Shown: piece after piece, positions 12,290 through 22,803 of the stretch | How the letters are laid out: every line of letters begins with the position of its first letter | How positions within the stretch are numbered: the stretch's first letter is position 1 | Assembly (NCBI GenBank): GCA_000708835.1 | Contig: DF237148.1 | Coordinates: forward strand, 84,556-148,555 | DNA from: Klebsormidium nitens | Lineage: Eukaryota; Streptophyta; Klebsormidiophyceae; Klebsormidiales; Klebsormidiaceae | Direction of reading: 5' to 3' | Length of the DNA stretch: 64,000 nt | Position numbers and translations under genes: made by a program | The notes under the pieces: generated by a model | Told to the model about the DNA's origin: nothing | Seen by the model: the letters and a program-made list of their open reading frames with translations, nothing else | The model's database searches: none

Positions 12290-13130
12290 CTACACTATGA
12301 TGTACCCCTGAACTTCGTTTCCTCCAAAGCCAACCGGGCCTCCCTTTCTATCTCCTCCAACCCCAAACGCATAAGTCTACCCTCCGGAGAATACACGCCG
12401 AGTGCCTGGAAGAGGTCCAACATTAAACGCTATTCGCCTACGCCAAGGCCCACACCAAAGGACACCAAATTACATTCGCAGTCGTACTTCACTCGGCGCC
12501 CCCGGACTGAGTGGGTGGCCTTCCCGAGCAGCCGCATCTTGACAAACTTCAGCACGGGGTCGCCAGTCGGACCACCCAGTTGTTGCCGCAAGAGCGGCGC
12601 GCGCTCTAGCGGCACTGCATCCCAACTCCCGTAGACCTCAAGCCTCAAGCCGAAGATCTCGACTACGATTATCGGAACAATTCGATCCAGAAGCTGCGTA
12701 ATGAGTGGCCAGTCTGGGGCCAAGGATTCTGCAATTGCGTGCAAAGAATAATCGCTCAGCCACGGAGCTGCGATACTGTGAGGAATCTAGCGCCTCCGCT
12801 GCCCCCTTTCTTACAGAAAGCTCGGCCAGCGAAATCAGCATTGGAGGGCTAGAGAGACGCCGATCCCTAAGCGACTGGCAGCGACTGGGAAGCCTTGTCG
12901 CTCAGACACCGTCCGCAGCGCGCGCCCGAGCACTTCCATCAGGACTTCCGTCACACATCCGTCACGTCATGCAGCAGCTTCGAGGGCGACGTGGCACAAT
13001 CACACAGCGCCACCTCAGCAGGAAACTCTCTGAGCAGCCCCGGGAAGGTGTGGATTCACAAAACGTTTCGGACAGAGCTTCCCCGCGGTGAAGGTCGACA
13101 ACAACATTGCCAGCCTCGGTCAGCACTCCG
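12290..13130 (-). pseudogene. Degraded MYND-family paralogue
   Basis: Minus-strand pieces in different frames line up in order with the last exon of the MYND gene at 36360-40052: a PGLL-type segment near 13030, LAELSVRKGAAEAL near 12820, a LITQLLDRIVPIIV block (compare EQLLDQMVPPIVLAI), RRVKYDCECNLVSFG (compare CVKYHYGSNIVGF), and finally LMLDLFQALG (compare LIPRLFKALD). At least three frameshifts separate these blocks, and a stop at about 12297 falls before any MYND finger. It is a clear non-functional paralogue. Confidence 0.75.
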
Positions 13131-13889
13131 GATTGGAGAAAGTCACGGTGCCCAGGAGACCGCATCGGGGCTCCAAATGCAGGCAGGCAGCGGGACGGGT
13201 GGGCGAGAAGCAGAGGAGGCGAAGCAGAATGACAAAATAGCATCAAAAATTTGCACGGTGTGGAACACCAAAGTCGTGAGTCACTGACTGGTTCTCCATA
13301 CTTTGGAACTTCGTTTGCCGGGTTGTGCTCATGCCTCCAGGCAAGGAGAACTTGCACAAGGACGGGTTCTCAGACGCACACGAATCTCTGAAGAACGTTG
13401 AAAAGAGCAACCTATCGAGACAGCGTAACTTCCATCAGAAGTGACGCACAGATGACTGCAAAAATACCTTTTGGCAATATTGCCCCGCATTGGCGTGCGG
13501 GTCGAGCTGCGTGCCTTCAAAACCAGACTTTTATTGTCGAACACTTGGGTAGCGGCTCCATTCCCTGTTAACAAGATGTTGATATGCAGATTCAGTCAAA
13601 TTTTCGGACGGGAGGATGCCAGTCAGAACAATCTAACAAACGAGGAATCTTTCTGCTCACAAACGTCGAGCAGGTTTTGTGCAAGACGTGGGGAAAGCAT
13701 TCTCAACATAGGCCTAGAAGGCCGTTCTAGAATCTCAAAATTTGGAATCAGGGAGTTGATGCGGACCTCGTAAGGTCTGACAATCTCAAGGGAGCAGGAC
13801 GCTCGACATAGGCCTAAAAAGACCGAACTAAGGTTTTGAGGGGGACAGCTAAGAACAAGTAAACGATTCTGACAGCAACTATTAGCTGC

Positions 13890-14033
13890 CCTTATGACGG
13901 GGCAAACATTCAGCGGCTGATTCTGGTTGTCCAAGCCGTCTCTGAGCCGGTACGCAAACGTCCACACATCATCGTGCTGCCCAATCACCTTTCCGACGTG
14001 GTCGGACATCCACCCTGCAGGAAGGTCAAGCAT
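13890..14033 (-). other. Possible orphan exon fragment
   Basis: The minus strand has a good acceptor (CTTCCTGCAG, about 14016) followed by an open stretch containing WMSDHVGKVIGQHDDVWTF and then YRLRDGLDNQNQPLN. I do not recognise the protein and could not join it convincingly to other exons. It lies beyond the breakpoint of the truncated SET copy, so it may come from a different, lost gene. Confidence 0.2.
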
Positions 14034-14189
14034 TTTGCAGTCTTTGATAGTCGAAGTAATCTAGCTTCTAGACATCGATGGCTGCGTAATCTGGATGTTT
14101 GCCTCCGGAATAGGTATAGTAATTTCCGTTGAAACGCACGGTCTGCAGGGACAAAAGAAGTGGAAAATTAGCATCTGCCCTCCTCATTC

Positions 14190-14582
14190 GTTTCACCGCT
14201 CTCCCAGTTGGCTCGTTGCTGCTCGCATTCCGCCCCTCTGCTGCGGATCCGCTGCAAGCCCCGCCCGGACTTCCCCCCATGCTTGCGCTCTTCGCCGTCT
14301 CCTCAACAATCCGCCGCCGTTTCCCCCCTGGCAACACCGCCTCCTTGGCTTCACTGCCGCTTTGCGTACCATTCCCTCTCCGACTCTCCAAAGCTGGCTC
14401 GCGCGTATCTCCGTCCGCTTCCGTTGCGCGCGGCCTGAAGGACAGCTCGGGGGACGGGTTTCGCTCGACGGCGGGGCTCTCCGCCCCAGTGTTGGGCGGC
14501 GGTTCGCTGTTTTCGGGGAGGCGGATAGGCTCCGCCGGGGGAGTCGCACTGGGCTGCATGTCAACGTCCAGACCCGCGGCAT
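14190..14582 (-). pseudogene. Truncated second copy of SET-gene exon 2
   Basis: From the conserved acceptor at 14582 the minus strand encodes a close match to the start of SET exon 2 (MQPSATPPAEPIRLPENSEP, then the charged region) for about 130 residues. Near 14190 homology stops and unrelated sequence follows, ending at a stop at 14068. The pre-SET, SET and post-SET exons are missing, and so is the large upstream exon 1. No methyltransferase can be made from this copy. Confidence 0.8.
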
Positions 14583-14599
14583 CTGCATGAGAATGAGAG

Positions 14600-15878
14600 G
14601 AAAGTTCATTTTCTGACCGCTTTCTAAGCTTCGAATGAGGAACTGTTGCCGACCAGAACGGGGCACAGGTTTCGTCCTTCGAAAAGCGTTAAGGGTTCAC
14701 GCGCTTGCCTTTGGATTGCAGCGGAATCAAAGTCAACTGGAATCGGACTCCAATGTTTACTTTTCCGTGCTGGACCTGCGTCGGGCTTGAGAACGATCCG
14801 CTGTTTCAAGGACGATGCAATCAGAGCCAGTAAGAAAATAGCGCAGGACTGCCTCATTGAAGCAGACCTTCCGTTTTCAGGGTAGAAAAGATTGGATGCC
14901 AGAAGCAGATTCTCATGTTCTTAAAGAGGGAGATCCTGACCCGTTGGTCTGGCAGTGGGGAGTCTTGGGCACGCTATGGTGACCGTGAAAGAACCGACGG
15001 CGCTCATCCGCTTGGGAAGGCTGCACGCGCAAAAAAATTGAAGGGTAATTCACAAGCACCAATGGCAGCGTTCAACTAGCAGGAAGATATGACAGGAACA
15101 AGAATGTTCAAATGGAACTGGAAAGATTCTGTGCATTCTGATCAGGTCATCCTTAGACATCATCTGTCCGCACTGCTATTGAGAGCGCCACCAGCTCTTG
15201 ACCACTCGCGGTCGAGCACTGGCCGTCATGCCAACTTCTATGTCCCTGCCAATGATAAAGCAGCTGGTCTTACCTTGGTTGCCCTGCATGACCCCACATT
15301 ATCTTCATTCTTCTCTGACGTCGCGCACACCTGAAAGGCCTAAGCGCCGCGGACGATCCTTGACATGGGAACAAAGTGCTTAACAGCAGCAATCTGAACT
15401 CCAAGGCCTTGACCACTGCCAGAAACACGCAACAATGTGTGAAAGAGCGCCACGAGCCCCTCTGTCCTGGCAACGCGAAGGTTGCATTTCACTGCATTCA
15501 ACCTCAGGCTTCAGCTGGCTTCAGCTGAGCTGCTCCACGACAGACATTTCACCATATTTCCAAACATTGTTTCGACGTCAGAGCTGAGGAAATTTCATTG
15601 GGTTTCGAAGGCTTCGATTCGAAGTGCTCAGTGTTGATTCAGCCTGCACAAGCTCGTAGCAGCGTCGAAAGTCCGTGACGGGACAGATGCACTCTTGCTC
15701 GGCGTCGAACTTCGACTCTCGCTAAGGTCAAAATAAATTGCTCGAATTTAATCCGCTGATTGAATTCACATGCAGTCCTTCACAGTTCTCCTCAGGCTCA
15801 GGCTCCATCATGACATGCAGCAGATAGCAGGGTGTCTCATGCCAATGGTCATCTGACGCCCAGCGCCTTGCCCCAACA
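14600..15878. promoter_or_regulatory. Upstream region of VMS1
   Basis: No gene lies in this 1.3 kb. It is the deleted counterpart of the left-copy SET intron plus divergent upstream region. Sequence from about 15640 to 15770 is the best conserved with the left copy and lies 110-240 bases before the VMS1 ATG, so it probably contains the core promoter or 5' untranslated region. Confidence 0.35.
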
Positions 15879-18800
15879 ATGGCGCCCAAAGCTGCTGTTC
15901 CCAAGGCTTTGGAGCAATCTGTTCCTAGTGACATCTTCCAGCTGACTCACAGCTTCTTAAGCGGTGTTGCTGTGTTTGAGCCAAGAAGGATCAGCGAGGA
16001 TCAAACTGGCATCGCTCCCGGCGCAGACGTTGCATCCAATGAGATTGGGGAAAGTTCAGTCGGTCCAGACTCTGCTAAAAGCTCAGCTGCTCCGGATTCT
16101 AAGCTGCTGGAGTCTGCAGTGGTGTCGGGAAAAGCGCCTCATAATCATCAAGAAGCACAGGAGTCTGCTTCTAAGGAAGTGACAAGTGACGTTGCTAATG
16201 ACATAAGAAATGGTGATTTGATTGGAGCCACAGGGGCAGGTCAGGAGAAAGGCGAAGAGAAGGGCGCGGAGATGGGCAAGTGGTCATGCCTTGGTTGTGG
16301 GAAGGTCGCCTTTGAATCTCTTGAGGAGCAGCGGGCACACTATCGGTCTGATTGGCATCGACTAAATGTGAGTGAAAGGGGACGAACTGTTCAGCAATTT
16401 GTGGACAACTGTGATTTGTGTTGATTGTTGGCTAGGTTGCTCACAATGATAGATGGATTTTAGAAAAAACGATGGTGGCATTAAGTAGGCAGGTCTGTCA
16501 TTCCCAGACTGATCACATAGTGGTGGTTGTTTCTGACCGTGAGAGACCAGCGCGATGTGTAGGTGCTGCAGGAAAATACAATAAATTGTTCTCTCAAAGC
16601 TTAAACACCATCAAGCGTGTCCACATCTCCCCACCAGGTGAAGCGCCGCCTTAGTCATAAGGACCCTCTTTCTCTGGAGAGTTTTGAGTCCATGGTGGAA
16701 GAGGGGCCGAACAGCGACATTGAGAGCATATCTGGCTCAGAGAGTGAGGATGAAGCTGAAAGAAGTGGGGCAAAGGTGGGTGCCAGGACTGCACGCTTAG
16801 TAAGTGTGTCGTGGTTAAGGACACTCGCAGTTTTGTCAGTGCATGTATCTAATGTTCTTCAAGTATGTGTCTTTTAAGTCTTGCATTGAGTTGAATGAGG
16901 CATGGCCTCTGAATGCGCGTGGAGTGGCCTTGTTGCGATTCAAAATATCGAGAGAAGGAACATCATTTCGTTATCTTCTGCTTCATTCCCGAACCTGCTT
17001 TACAGCCATGCTTTCATAGCGTCGAGCTGCCCCTCAACCTTTGGTGGTCACCAGATCACTTTGACTTCAACAAGCAACCTTTTCTGTTGCACAGCAGCCA
17101 AGTCATCGGAGTGCGAGGATTGCATTCCAGACCTCAGCAAGCGTTCCTTTCTCCATTTGGAGGTGCCTGATTGGAGGGGAGAAGGAGCAGCTCTTTGGCT
17201 TTCATGACAAGGTCAGTCCAGATTTCTCACTCTCCGGGCTGCAAGTTTCTCAAGAACCTTGCAGATTCTATGGTACTCCCTCGAGACGGAGCTTCTACAG
17301 CCGTGCTTGGATTGTATGCATGCAGCAAAGCTGTGTCGTTTCTGGCTCCTGCCCTCTTTCTCTGTCGTGAATCACATGATGATTCTGCCTTGTGCTGTTG
17401 AACACTCCTCGTTCCACATCGCCTGTTGCAGAAGGTCACGGCTGTACATGACATCAAACACACGAAGTGCGTTTCTACCCTGATGTTTGCGTTGAACGAT
17501 ATTAGGAGTCGTGAAAGAAAATTCACATCCACAGTTGCCCCACGTGTCTCCAGGGTCATTGAGGATGCCCTCAACTTTCACAGGTGCCGCAGGGGCGAAC
17601 TTTCCTGATGCAGGTTCACAAAGTTCCCTCGAAAGATTGCGTGGCAGTCCGAACTTGTCAATCGTGTGCAGGTTCTGTCTGCTGACGAAACAATAGCCAG
17701 CTTGAAAGCGCTTGCGGACCCAGGCCGGGGGCCCTGGGTGGTTCTACTGCTCAGTGGGGGCCACTTTGCGGGAGCGGTGTTCGACTCAAAGGGGCAGGTC
17801 CTAGTGCACTCAACGGCCCACAGGTACATGGTCGTGATATTTGATTGTTGCTTGAGACGATTTTCAGCCAACTTCAGTTAATTACACAAATCAAGAACGT
17901 TCAACCTCGGGTCAAAGGCTGACCTTCTCGACGCAGCTCCTGGATGAGGTGTAACCAGTACTTTCAACTTCGTCTTCGAATTTTCCTGGGAAATCAGCAC
18001 TGGGCAAAGATTGTACTGACAGGCCCAATAGATCAGGGCAAGAAGAGACGTCGCCGACGGAAGACAAAGGACGGGTCAACAATTGACCAGCCTTTCCGTG
18101 CCAGGTACGTCGTGCGTGCAAAGCAGGGGGGCCGGCAGTCGGCCAAGGACAACACCGGAAGGGCGCCGAAGTCGGGGGGCGCATCACTCCGTCGCTACAA
18201 TGAAGCTGCTCTGGAAAAGGTTCGTCGTCTGAGTTATGTTTTGCAACGTTTGTATCCCTGAAGTAGGTCTGCTCGTCTTTGGAAAACCTGTTTGCTTGTC
18301 CGAAAAGTTCTTTGATTGTTTCTTAAGACGACTTGAGTCTGAACGAGTTTGCAAAACAGGGAACTGGCCGAGAGACTGCGTCAATAAGACGCAGCTATGA
18401 ATCCCTCCGTGGTACTGTCGATTGTTTTCACCACGAAGTCGAGAGTTTCGACGACAGGAGTAGAGATTTTTCCAAGGCGCCCTGATCACGGTGAAGTCAT
18501 AGAATCAATTGATCCACAGTGCAAATATTCGATCTGAGTAGATGCGTTATGGCTCTTAGACGTCTCACTCGTGATTGCCAAAGATGCCTGTCAAGGCCTT
18601 CCGGTATAACTCAAGCACATAGCCAGCAACTGTCCCCGATAGAATGGAGAAGCGCTCTGGCGTCGAATGTGTCTCAGAAAGTCAGCAAAGATGCTTACTA
18701 AGTATCCGTTGTGACGTCACTTCTACCCCAGGACGTCAGGGACGTGCTTGCCAGCTGGCAGGAGCATCTTCGAGCAGCCGCCCTCGTCTTCGTACGAGCA

Positions 18801-21800
18801 TCTTCTGCGGACCAGAAAACGCTCTTTCTTGGTCAGTGCTTTAGCCCGGCCCTTGTCTCAGTCTTCGGTTTGTTCCTTTTGCAACCAAACTCGGTCGTAT
18901 TGTGCAGGTACTCGTTGCGGAGGGCTGTATATGCTGGTAAACGAGGATCTAGCATCTTAGCAGGAGATCACCTGAGTGACTCTTCAACTTAGGAGCCGTG
19001 GCCGTTTCACTGTGTGCGATACTGATCTGTCCGCCACTTCTGGCGCCTACTTACGATGCCGAAGCACTGTGGTCGCAAAGCGCCTGATGGCGTCAGCGTC
19101 GGTAGGGCTGACGTCTTCCTTGGCGGTTGCTCCGCAGGCGAGAACCCGCCGCTTCAGAGGGACGATCCCCGGCTGCGGCGCATCCCCTTCGTTACCCGAC
19201 GCCCGACCTTCAGGTGAAGCTGCAAGCAGCCTTCCAAGGTCCATGGAAACATTTGGTGCATTCTCGTTGCAAACGCCCGCACTGAACTTCCACGCTTTCT
19301 GGGGAGACCTCAGCCTTTGTGGAGGTCTGAAATGCTACCTGTCCGTACGAGCTCTCCCAAAGAAGGTTCTTCGAGTTTACAGTTCTGAAGCTCGTCAAAT
19401 GTCGCTTTTGTGCTTCTTTTCCGATCTTTAAAGGTTCTTCGAACGCGTAAACAGAAGAGCGGCCTTCGGACGCTACCTAGGTACATCCAACTTTCTCCAT
19501 CGTACTCTAGAATCTGGCGTCTCGCCTGTTTGCGTTCCTTATATCGGCAGTCCATTCGGATTCTGCCATTAGGAGATGCTTCGGCTCATTGGCAGGCAGA
19601 AACTTTGTTATTCACGTTATGCATTGTTGTGAACACGCGCCTTATAGGTCGCCCCTTCACGCTGCTGCGAACACCTGCCGGTCTCGGCAGGTTGCCTGTA
19701 CCTCCTGTTTCCGCCCCCATGGAAAGCGCATCAATCGAAGTACGACAAAGCCAGCAACTGAGAAGGGCTTCTTCTCTTTGCAGCGAAACGAAGCGCGTGG
19801 TCCACCTACTGGCCGCCCTCGACACCCGCCCCGAAATGATGCCCTCATTACCCGCCCCGGAGGCCGAAACTTCGAAACCCGTCCCGAAACCTAAACCTCC
19901 TAAACCCTCCAAAGCGGCCGCGCCCGAGCCGGAACCCGCCCCCGAGCCGACGCTGTCGCTCGCAACGCCGCTGCACGTGGCCAGTGAAGCAGGGGACGAG
20001 GAACGAATACAGGAGCTATTGGAAGGTAGAGTCCAAAATTTGACTCCGAAATCTGCTCGGCTTCTTCTTTACTCCCTTTTTTGCATTTGTGAAAATCGAG
20101 GCCGTCGTTCGCAACGCCGCTGCACGTGGCCAGTGAAGGTGGGGACGAGGAACGGATACAAGATCTCTTGGAAGGTAGAGCTTCGGATTCTGATACCGAA
20201 GGTTGCGTGCTTGATGGGCTTCTTCATCCCTTAGCCCTTCTTTATCCTTCTGCTAAGGAAGGACGGTAGAGCTTTAAACGCTAACACCGGAATTACTTCT
20301 ATCAGGGTTCTTCATCATGTGCGCTTGCGTACCCTTTTGCGGAGTTCGGGCATGCTCCGGTTCGGATCATGCGGGACCGTACGGCGGAGCGTTAGTGTTC
20401 CCCCTAGTGCGATCCTTAGACTGCTATCTGAAAAACTTTCTGTTGGGCCACGAAAGCTAAGGCTAAAGTACACTTGGCAGGCCGCGACTGCAAGCGGTTC
20501 ACTTAGCGAACGCTCACTTGCACATCTGGACTGTTCAGGTTGCTCCTGAGTGCAAGCATTCAGTAAACGTTCGGCTTCGAATGAAAGCTAACATTTGCAC
20601 GAGGGCCGGAAGGCCGCAAGGATCGACGCCAAAGCTATGCTAGTACTCAGCACCAAAATAGTGGCGCGCAAAATTCGCTTTCAGAGAGCATTCCCGGGTT
20701 GATCATCTGCTGAATCCTTCCCGTGACAGGTGGCGCGGACCCGTGCGTGCGGGACGAACGAGGGCGGACGCCGTACATGGCAGCGAAGGAGAAGGGCGTA
20801 CGGAACGTTTTCCGGAGGTAATCTCCACATTTCTGGGCTCTGTAAAAACCGTGAAAAGTGGACATCGACGTCCAACTTCAGTCTGCAATTGGTGTTTGTG
20901 GATCCGTTGGGATATTGGCGCGCGCAACGTGATCTGCGGCGCGTGCCGTTATGTGCGGCGCACGGCGTCATGTGCCGCGCACGTTGGATCTAGTGGGTAA
21001 ATGGGTTGTCGTATTCAAGACGGTAAAGCCGCGGCGATCTGGCCGGTCTGGTAGCCAGAGGATGCAAAGCAAAGGAAGAACATGCGCGAAAATGAAAGAA
21101 GTGCACGTAGTCTCATTCTCGGAAGGTGGCTGTTCTCACACCGCATTCTCGAGCACCTTGAAACAGATCCAAGAAGCGGGATCGCTTTTATCTTTGACTT
21201 TTTCCTTCTCGCCCAACCACAGCGACCTGTCTGAACAAACCTTGTGCTACTGTTACGGATCAGTGGGCCTACACTCCCTTATCCATTCCAGCCCCATCTT
21301 GTATCTTCCCGTCATCATATACCTAGCTCTCTGCAGTGACTCTTTTCCGCTGCCCACAACTCCTACGACTGTGACGAACATACTGCTTCACGTTCTTCGA
21401 CCAGCGAAGTCCCAGTCTGTTTCCCTACGATCGTAGCCAACATGGATTTTAGGGTTTTTCTTCTCATTTTGTTCCCCAAAATCCCACCCACAGAAACGTC
21501 TTGGTTTTGCGCTTTCGTTCGCTATGCTGTGCTCTTTGGCGTTTCTTGCGACAGCAGCCAGCAGTCCCTCATTCTTTGCGCAGATTTATGGCGGCGTTCC
21601 CCGACCGGTGGGACTACACTCTCGCCGCCATCCCCAGCCCCCTGACGGAGGACCAGGAAGCCGCGCAGGAGGCGAAGCGAGCGGAAAAGGCGGCCAAGCG
21701 GAAGGAAGTGCTCAAGGAGCGGAAGAAAGAAAAGCGCGCGCAGGACGCGGCCGCGAAAGCCGCGGAAGAGGCGCGGAAGAAGGAGGAAGAGAGCGCGGCG

Positions 21801-22803
21801 CTTGCGGCTGCAGCGGCGTCGGCGGTGCGGTATGGGAAGGGGAAGGGGCTGAAGGCTGTGCCACTGTCGAAGGCCGAGAAGGAAGAGGTAAGGACTGAGG
21901 TTTCTTGCGCTCTGGGAAGATGGAGCCACTTTGATTCTGCCTCCTTGCTTCATGCTCTGGCCCTATGATGTGTCCCCTGTCCACCTGAACTGCAGACCGC
22001 TTGGAATACTCAGAGAAGTAAGACGACTTTGCCGGCGAGCTCTTTGTCCTTTGGAGCGAAGAGCCGTTTTGTTTCATTTTTCCAATTTCTCTTCTGTGCC
22101 ATTTGAAGCCCTGCTCGCAGTCCGCCGAAAGGTGCTGGTTCGATTGCTGGCTGGAAGAAAGTAGTCGAACGCTTCACGGAACCTTGCAAATGTCTTTGTA
22201 TGCACGTTGTAACAAGGTGCTGCATGTTCGGACAACAGAGTATGCTCGTGCGCACACCATCGACCAGTAAAGATGACGAGCCATACGTCTTCGATGGTTA
22301 CCGAGAGGATCCATACACATAATCTGGCCACCCGTTTCGTAAGGATTATTGAGTGCATGACCACTCAACTCTATCTGAGCAGCTCCGCATAGAAATAGCT
22401 TAAAGCTTCTCCATAAAGGCCTGTCGCGCCTTGTTTCTTGCTGGCACCAGTCGCTCACGCACTGGTGGTCGAAGGTGTTTGCCAATGCAAAGAAGAAAGC
22501 CGTCGTAACGGCGCACAGCAGATGTACATGTCGCCTGTTTTCCTTTTGCAGGCTTTGGTGCGGGCCCGTCGAGCCGAGCGAGAAATGAGGGCGTTGGCCG
22601 CAGAGAAGCGTCTGCAGCCGGTTGAAAGTAGCTCGTCTGGAGTCGGAGAAAGCGCACCAAAGCAGGAGAGTAAACAAGCGAACGTGTGTGACTGCTGTGG
22701 GGATACCTTGGACGGAAAAGTGCCCTTTCATAGGCTGCAGTTCAAGTATTGCAGCACGACGTGTGTACGGGTGCACAAACAAGTATTGGAAGAAGAGGGC
22801 TGA
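15879..22803 (+). CDS. VMS1: VMS1/ANKZF1-type peptidyl-tRNA endonuclease of ribosome quality control
   Basis: Eleven exons: 15879-16367, 16638-16775, 17095-17211, 17672-17823, 18105-18219, 18732-18831, 19138-19213, 19784-20025, 20730-20817, 21584-21887 and 22552-22803. They sum to 2073 bases (690 residues) with every phase matching. Domains in order: a C2H2 finger (C137, C140, H154, H160); an acidic linker; the VLRF1 domain (about 220-395) with SIWRCL, LLLSGGHFAGAVFD and the loop KQGGRQSAKD, where Q310 fits the catalytic Gln position; two ankyrin repeats (about 455-505); a Lys/Glu/Ala-rich coiled coil (about 525-585); a VCP/Cdc48-binding VIM, R617-x5-AA-x2-R627; and a C-terminal treble-clef finger (C653, C656, C674, C678). 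Family members release nascent chains from tRNA on stalled 60S subunits and bind Cdc48. The ATG has context ACAATGG. The exon 3 acceptor is a tandem CAGCAG. Confidence 0.93.
19960..20290 (+). repeat. Tandem copies of the VMS1 exon-8 donor edge
   Basis: The last 66 bases of exon 8 (ATPLHVASEAGDEERIQELLE) with the donor GGTAGAG and the start of the intron are repeated 149 bases downstream (20109-20180 encodes TPLHVASEGGDEERIQDLLE). A more degraded third copy keeps the donor near 20276. The downstream copies lie in intron 8. Exon 8 joins exon 9 in perfect phase without them. Confidence 0.75.

Larger units (their letters stand above)
14190..17010. repeat. Segmental duplication, right copy
   Basis: Direct-orientation partner of 2827-9470. 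Here the SET side is truncated and the block with SET exon 1 is missing (the junction falls near 15030-15060), while the VMS1 side continues into an intact gene. The copies are separated by about 4.7 kb holding the unrecognised exons and the MYND pseudogene. Confidence 0.85.

Noticed and set aside
21522-21953. Minus-strand Leu/Arg-rich frame opposite VMS1 exon 10
   Set aside because: Shadow of the Lys/Glu/Ala coiled-coil coding sequence.
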